Shown: positions 5,611-7,484 of the stretch, piece by piece | Layout of the letters: every line of letters begins with the position of its first letter | Numbering within the stretch: position 1 is the stretch's first letter | Origin: an uncultured Microbacterium sp. | Lineage (GTDB): Bacteria; Actinomycetota; Actinomycetes; Actinomycetales; Microbacteriaceae | Assembly: GCA_947647645.1 (NCBI GenBank) | Contig: CANSLE010000115.1 | Span: forward strand, 1 to 7,484 | Direction: 5' to 3' | Length of the DNA stretch: 7,484 bases | The notes under the pieces: generated by a model | Databases searched by the model: none | Told to the model about the DNA's origin: nothing | Seen by the model: the letters and a program-made list of their open reading frames with translations, nothing else | Translations under genes and position numbers: made by a program

Positions 5611-6398
5611 TGGGCAGCGCGACCACTCAGGCACTGGCGACGACCACCGCCGAGCTGACGGCAGCGAACGTGGGCGACCTCACCGTCGCCCGTGAGCTGT
5701 TCGCGGCCGCGCGCGAGATCGCCGACTCCTCGCAGCTGAGCGGCGCGCTCTCCGCATGGGGCGCGCCCGCAGAGGCCCGCGCCCAGGTGGCCCGGGTCGT
5801 CTTCGCCGGATACGGCCCCGTCTCCGTCCAGCTGCTGACCTCCGCGGTCTCCGAGCGCTGGTCGTCGACGGAGGACCTCATCTCCGGCATCGAGGAGCTC
5901 GCGATCCGTGCCGCTGCCATCGGCGCCCCGGCGACGGATGTCGAGGGGGAGCTGTTCCAAGTGGCACGGGTCGTCGCCTCCCACCCCGAGCTGGAGCTCG
6001 CGCTCGGGAGCCGTCTCGGCGACGCGGCGGCCAAGGGCGCCCTCGTCGAGAAGCTGCTGGGCGGACGGGCGGGGGAGGCGACGGTGCTCGTCGCCTCGCA
6101 GCTCGCGCAGCAACCCCGCGAGCGGCGCGTGCGCTCCCTTCTGAACCGTGCGCTGCGGCTCGTCGCGGACCAGCGCGGCAAGAAGGTCGCCACGGTCCGC
6201 GTGGCGAGCCCGCTGGATGCCGCGCAGCAGGAACGTCTCGCGGCGGCGCTGAGCGCCCGCTACGACGCCGACGTCACCGTGAACGTCATCGTCGACCCGG
6301 AGGTGCTCGGCGGCATGCGCGTGGAGATCGGTGACGACGTCATCGACGGGACCGTCTCCTCCCGAATCAACGACTTGCGCCAGCGCCTCGCTGGCTAG
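5610..6398 (+). CDS. atpH: ATP synthase F1 subunit delta, long form with apparent N-domain duplication
   Basis: Subunit delta (OSCP family) joins the b stalk to the top of the alpha3beta3 head. At 262 residues it is about 85 longer than the E. coli protein (177). The canonical part runs from about 111: helical N-domain with ELFQVARVVASHPELELAL (114-132), and RRVRSLLNRALRLVADQ (172-188). The C-domain opens with VATVRVASPLD (193-203) and closes with GGMRVEIGDDVIDGTVSSR (234-252), the usual delta signature. Residues 26-100 resemble 111-185: ELF..AR..A....L..AL recurs at an offset of 85 residues, suggesting a duplicated N-domain. The ATG at 5610 overlaps the atpF stop and has GAGAAGG (5596-5602) upstream. 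The family call is secure, and the duplication is my inference from visual alignment. Confidence 0.94.
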   Translation: MGSATTQALATTTAELTAANVGDLTVARELFAAAREIADSSQLSGALSAWGAPAEARAQVARVVFAGYGPVSVQLLTSAVSERWSSTEDLISGIEELAIRAAAIGAPATDVEGELFQVARVVASHPELELALGSRLGDAAAKGALVEKLLGGRAGEATVLVASQLAQQPRERRVRSLLNRALRLVADQRGKKVATVRVASPLDAAQQERLAAALSARYDADVTVNVIVDPEVLGGMRVEIGDDVIDGTVSSRINDLRQRLAG

Positions 6399-6413
6399 AA
6401 CAGAAGGAACACC

Positions 6414-7484
6414 ATGGCAGATCTGACCATCAGCCCCGACGTCATCCGTGACGCGCTGAAAGACTTCGTCGCCGCCTACGAGCCGAGCGGCGCCGCCGCC
6501 ACCGAGGTGGGCACGGTCGTCGACGCCGCCGACGGCATCGCGCACGTCGAGGGTCTTCCCGGCGTCATGGCGAACGAGCTCGTGCGGTTCGACAACGGCG
6601 TGGAGGGTCTTGCGCTGAACCTCGACGAGAACGAGATCGGTGTCGTCGTGCTCGGCGAGTTCTCCGGCATCGAGGCCGGCCAGAAGGTCACCCGCACCGG
6701 CGAGGTCCTCTCGGTCGCTGTCGGCGACGGCTACCTCGGACGCGTGGTCGACCCGCTCGGCAACCCGATCGACGGCCTCGGCGACATCGCGACCGAGGGT
6801 CGCCGCGCGCTCGAGCTGCAGGCGCCCGGCGTCATGCAGCGCAAGAGCGTGCACGAACCGATGCAGACCGGCATCAAGGCCATCGACGCGATGATCCCGG
6901 TCGGTCGCGGCCAGCGCCAGCTGATCATCGGCGACCGCCAGACCGGTAAGACGGCCATCGCGATCGACACGATCATCAACCAGAAGGCCAACTGGGAATC
7001 CGGCGACGTGAACAAGCAGGTCCGCTGCATCTACGTCGCGATCGGCCAGAAGGGCTCCACGATCGCCTCCGTCAAGGGCGCGCTCGAGGATGCCGGTGCC
7101 ATGGAGTACACGACGATCGTCGCGGCCCCGGCATCCGACCCCGCCGGCTTCAAGTACCTCGCGCCCTACACCGGCTCCGCCATCGGCCAGCACTGGATGT
7201 ACGGCGGCAAGCATGTCCTGATCATCTTCGATGACCTGTCCAAGCAGGCCGAGGCCTACCGTGCCGTCTCGCTCCTCCTGCGCCGTCCGCCGGGCCGCGA
7301 GGCCTACCCGGGTGACGTCTTCTACCTGCACTCGCGTCTGCTGGAGCGGTGCGCGAAGCTGAGCGACGAGCTCGGTGCGGGCTCGATGACCGGTCTGCCG
7401 ATCATCGAGACGAAGGCCAACGACGTCTCGGCGTACATCCCGACCAACGTGATCTCGATCACCGACGGCCAGATCTTCCTGCAG
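6414..7484 (+). CDS. atpA: ATP synthase F1 subunit alpha, N-terminal part
   Basis: Subunit alpha alternates with beta in the F1 head; its nucleotide sites are non-catalytic and it supplies an arginine finger to the catalytic sites. The window holds 357 codons of an expected 510-550, running off the right edge. Seen in order are the N-terminal delta-contact segment (1-25), the beta-barrel domain (about 26-95, GIAHVEGLPGVM), VVDPLGNPIDG (111-121), Walker A GDRQTGKT (173-180), the AIGQKGSTIASV stretch (209-220), Walker B VLIIFDD (268-274) and RRPPGREAYPGD (300-311). ISITDGQIFL (347-356) comes just before the arginine-finger segment, which is outside the window. The ATG at 6414 has AGAAGGA (6402-6408) 5 bases upstream and follows atpH after 15 bp. 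Nothing is abnormal in the visible part. Confidence 0.98.
   Translation, partial: MADLTISPDVIRDALKDFVAAYEPSGAAATEVGTVVDAADGIAHVEGLPGVMANELVRFDNGVEGLALNLDENEIGVVVLGEFSGIEAGQKVTRTGEVLSVAVGDGYLGRVVDPLGNPIDGLGDIATEGRRALELQAPGVMQRKSVHEPMQTGIKAIDAMIPVGRGQRQLIIGDRQTGKTAIAIDTIINQKANWESGDVNKQVRCIYVAIGQKGSTIASVKGALEDAGAMEYTTIVAAPASDPAGFKYLAPYTGSAIGQHWMYGGKHVLIIFDDLSKQAEAYRAVSLLLRRPPGREAYPGDVFYLHSRLLERCAKLSDELGAGSMTGLPIIETKANDVSAYIPTNVISITDGQIFLQ

Noticed and set aside
5226..7331. A 701-codon open frame on the minus strand across atpF, atpH and atpA
   Set aside because: It lies antisense to three certain ATP synthase genes, is rich in Asp, Arg, Gly and Val as expected for a GC-rich antisense shadow, and shows no domain or ribosome binding site.
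1..7484. CRISPR arrays, tRNA or rRNA genes, insertion sequences, prophage or attachment sites
   Set aside because: No direct repeat series, tRNA-like cloverleaf, transposase or integrase was seen; the region is tightly packed with housekeeping genes of uniform composition.

Overview
The window is chromosomal DNA from a high-GC actinobacterium. Codons end almost entirely in G or C, no TTA codons were noticed in the genes read through, and the order prmC, tsaC, wecA-type transferase, small membrane protein, atpB-E-F-H-A is an actinobacterial arrangement also known around Mycobacterium tuberculosis Rv1300 to Rv1308. Separate atpF and atpH genes (not the mycobacterial b-delta fusion) and the protein style suggest Microbacteriaceae, perhaps Microbacterium; the family and genus are inference.

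Layout. Bases 1-326 (minus strand) hold the start of cysK, cut by the window edge. A 177-bp divergent intergenic region follows, with a perfect 6-3-6 palindrome and candidate -10 boxes. All remaining genes lie on the plus strand without a recognisable terminator: prmC (504-1400), tsaC (1438-2133), a WecA/TagO-type polyprenyl-phosphate sugar-1-phosphate transferase (2130-3320), a four-helix AtpI-like membrane protein (3317-3847), then ATP synthase genes atpB (a), atpE (c), atpF (b), atpH (delta) and atpA (alpha; runs off the right edge after 357 codons). The rest of the atp operon should lie to the right.

How the genes work together. The first part supports translation (release factor methylation, tRNA t6A synthesis) and cell envelope glycopolymer initiation. 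The second part builds the F1Fo ATP synthase: a and c form the proton path, b and delta the peripheral stalk, alpha part of the catalytic head. tsaC, the transferase gene and the AtpI-like gene are chained by ATGA stop/start overlaps. An extended -10 box overlapping the AtpI-like stop codon suggests that the atp genes also have their own promoter.

This is a conserved housekeeping region, and I see no new defence, mobile or biosynthetic system. The observations most worth a second look are an apparent internal duplication of the N-terminal domain of the delta subunit, a strong hairpin filling almost the whole predicted atpB leader (GTG start, no Shine-Dalgarno), a second hairpin between atpB and atpE, and a nearly leaderless promoter arrangement at tsaC.
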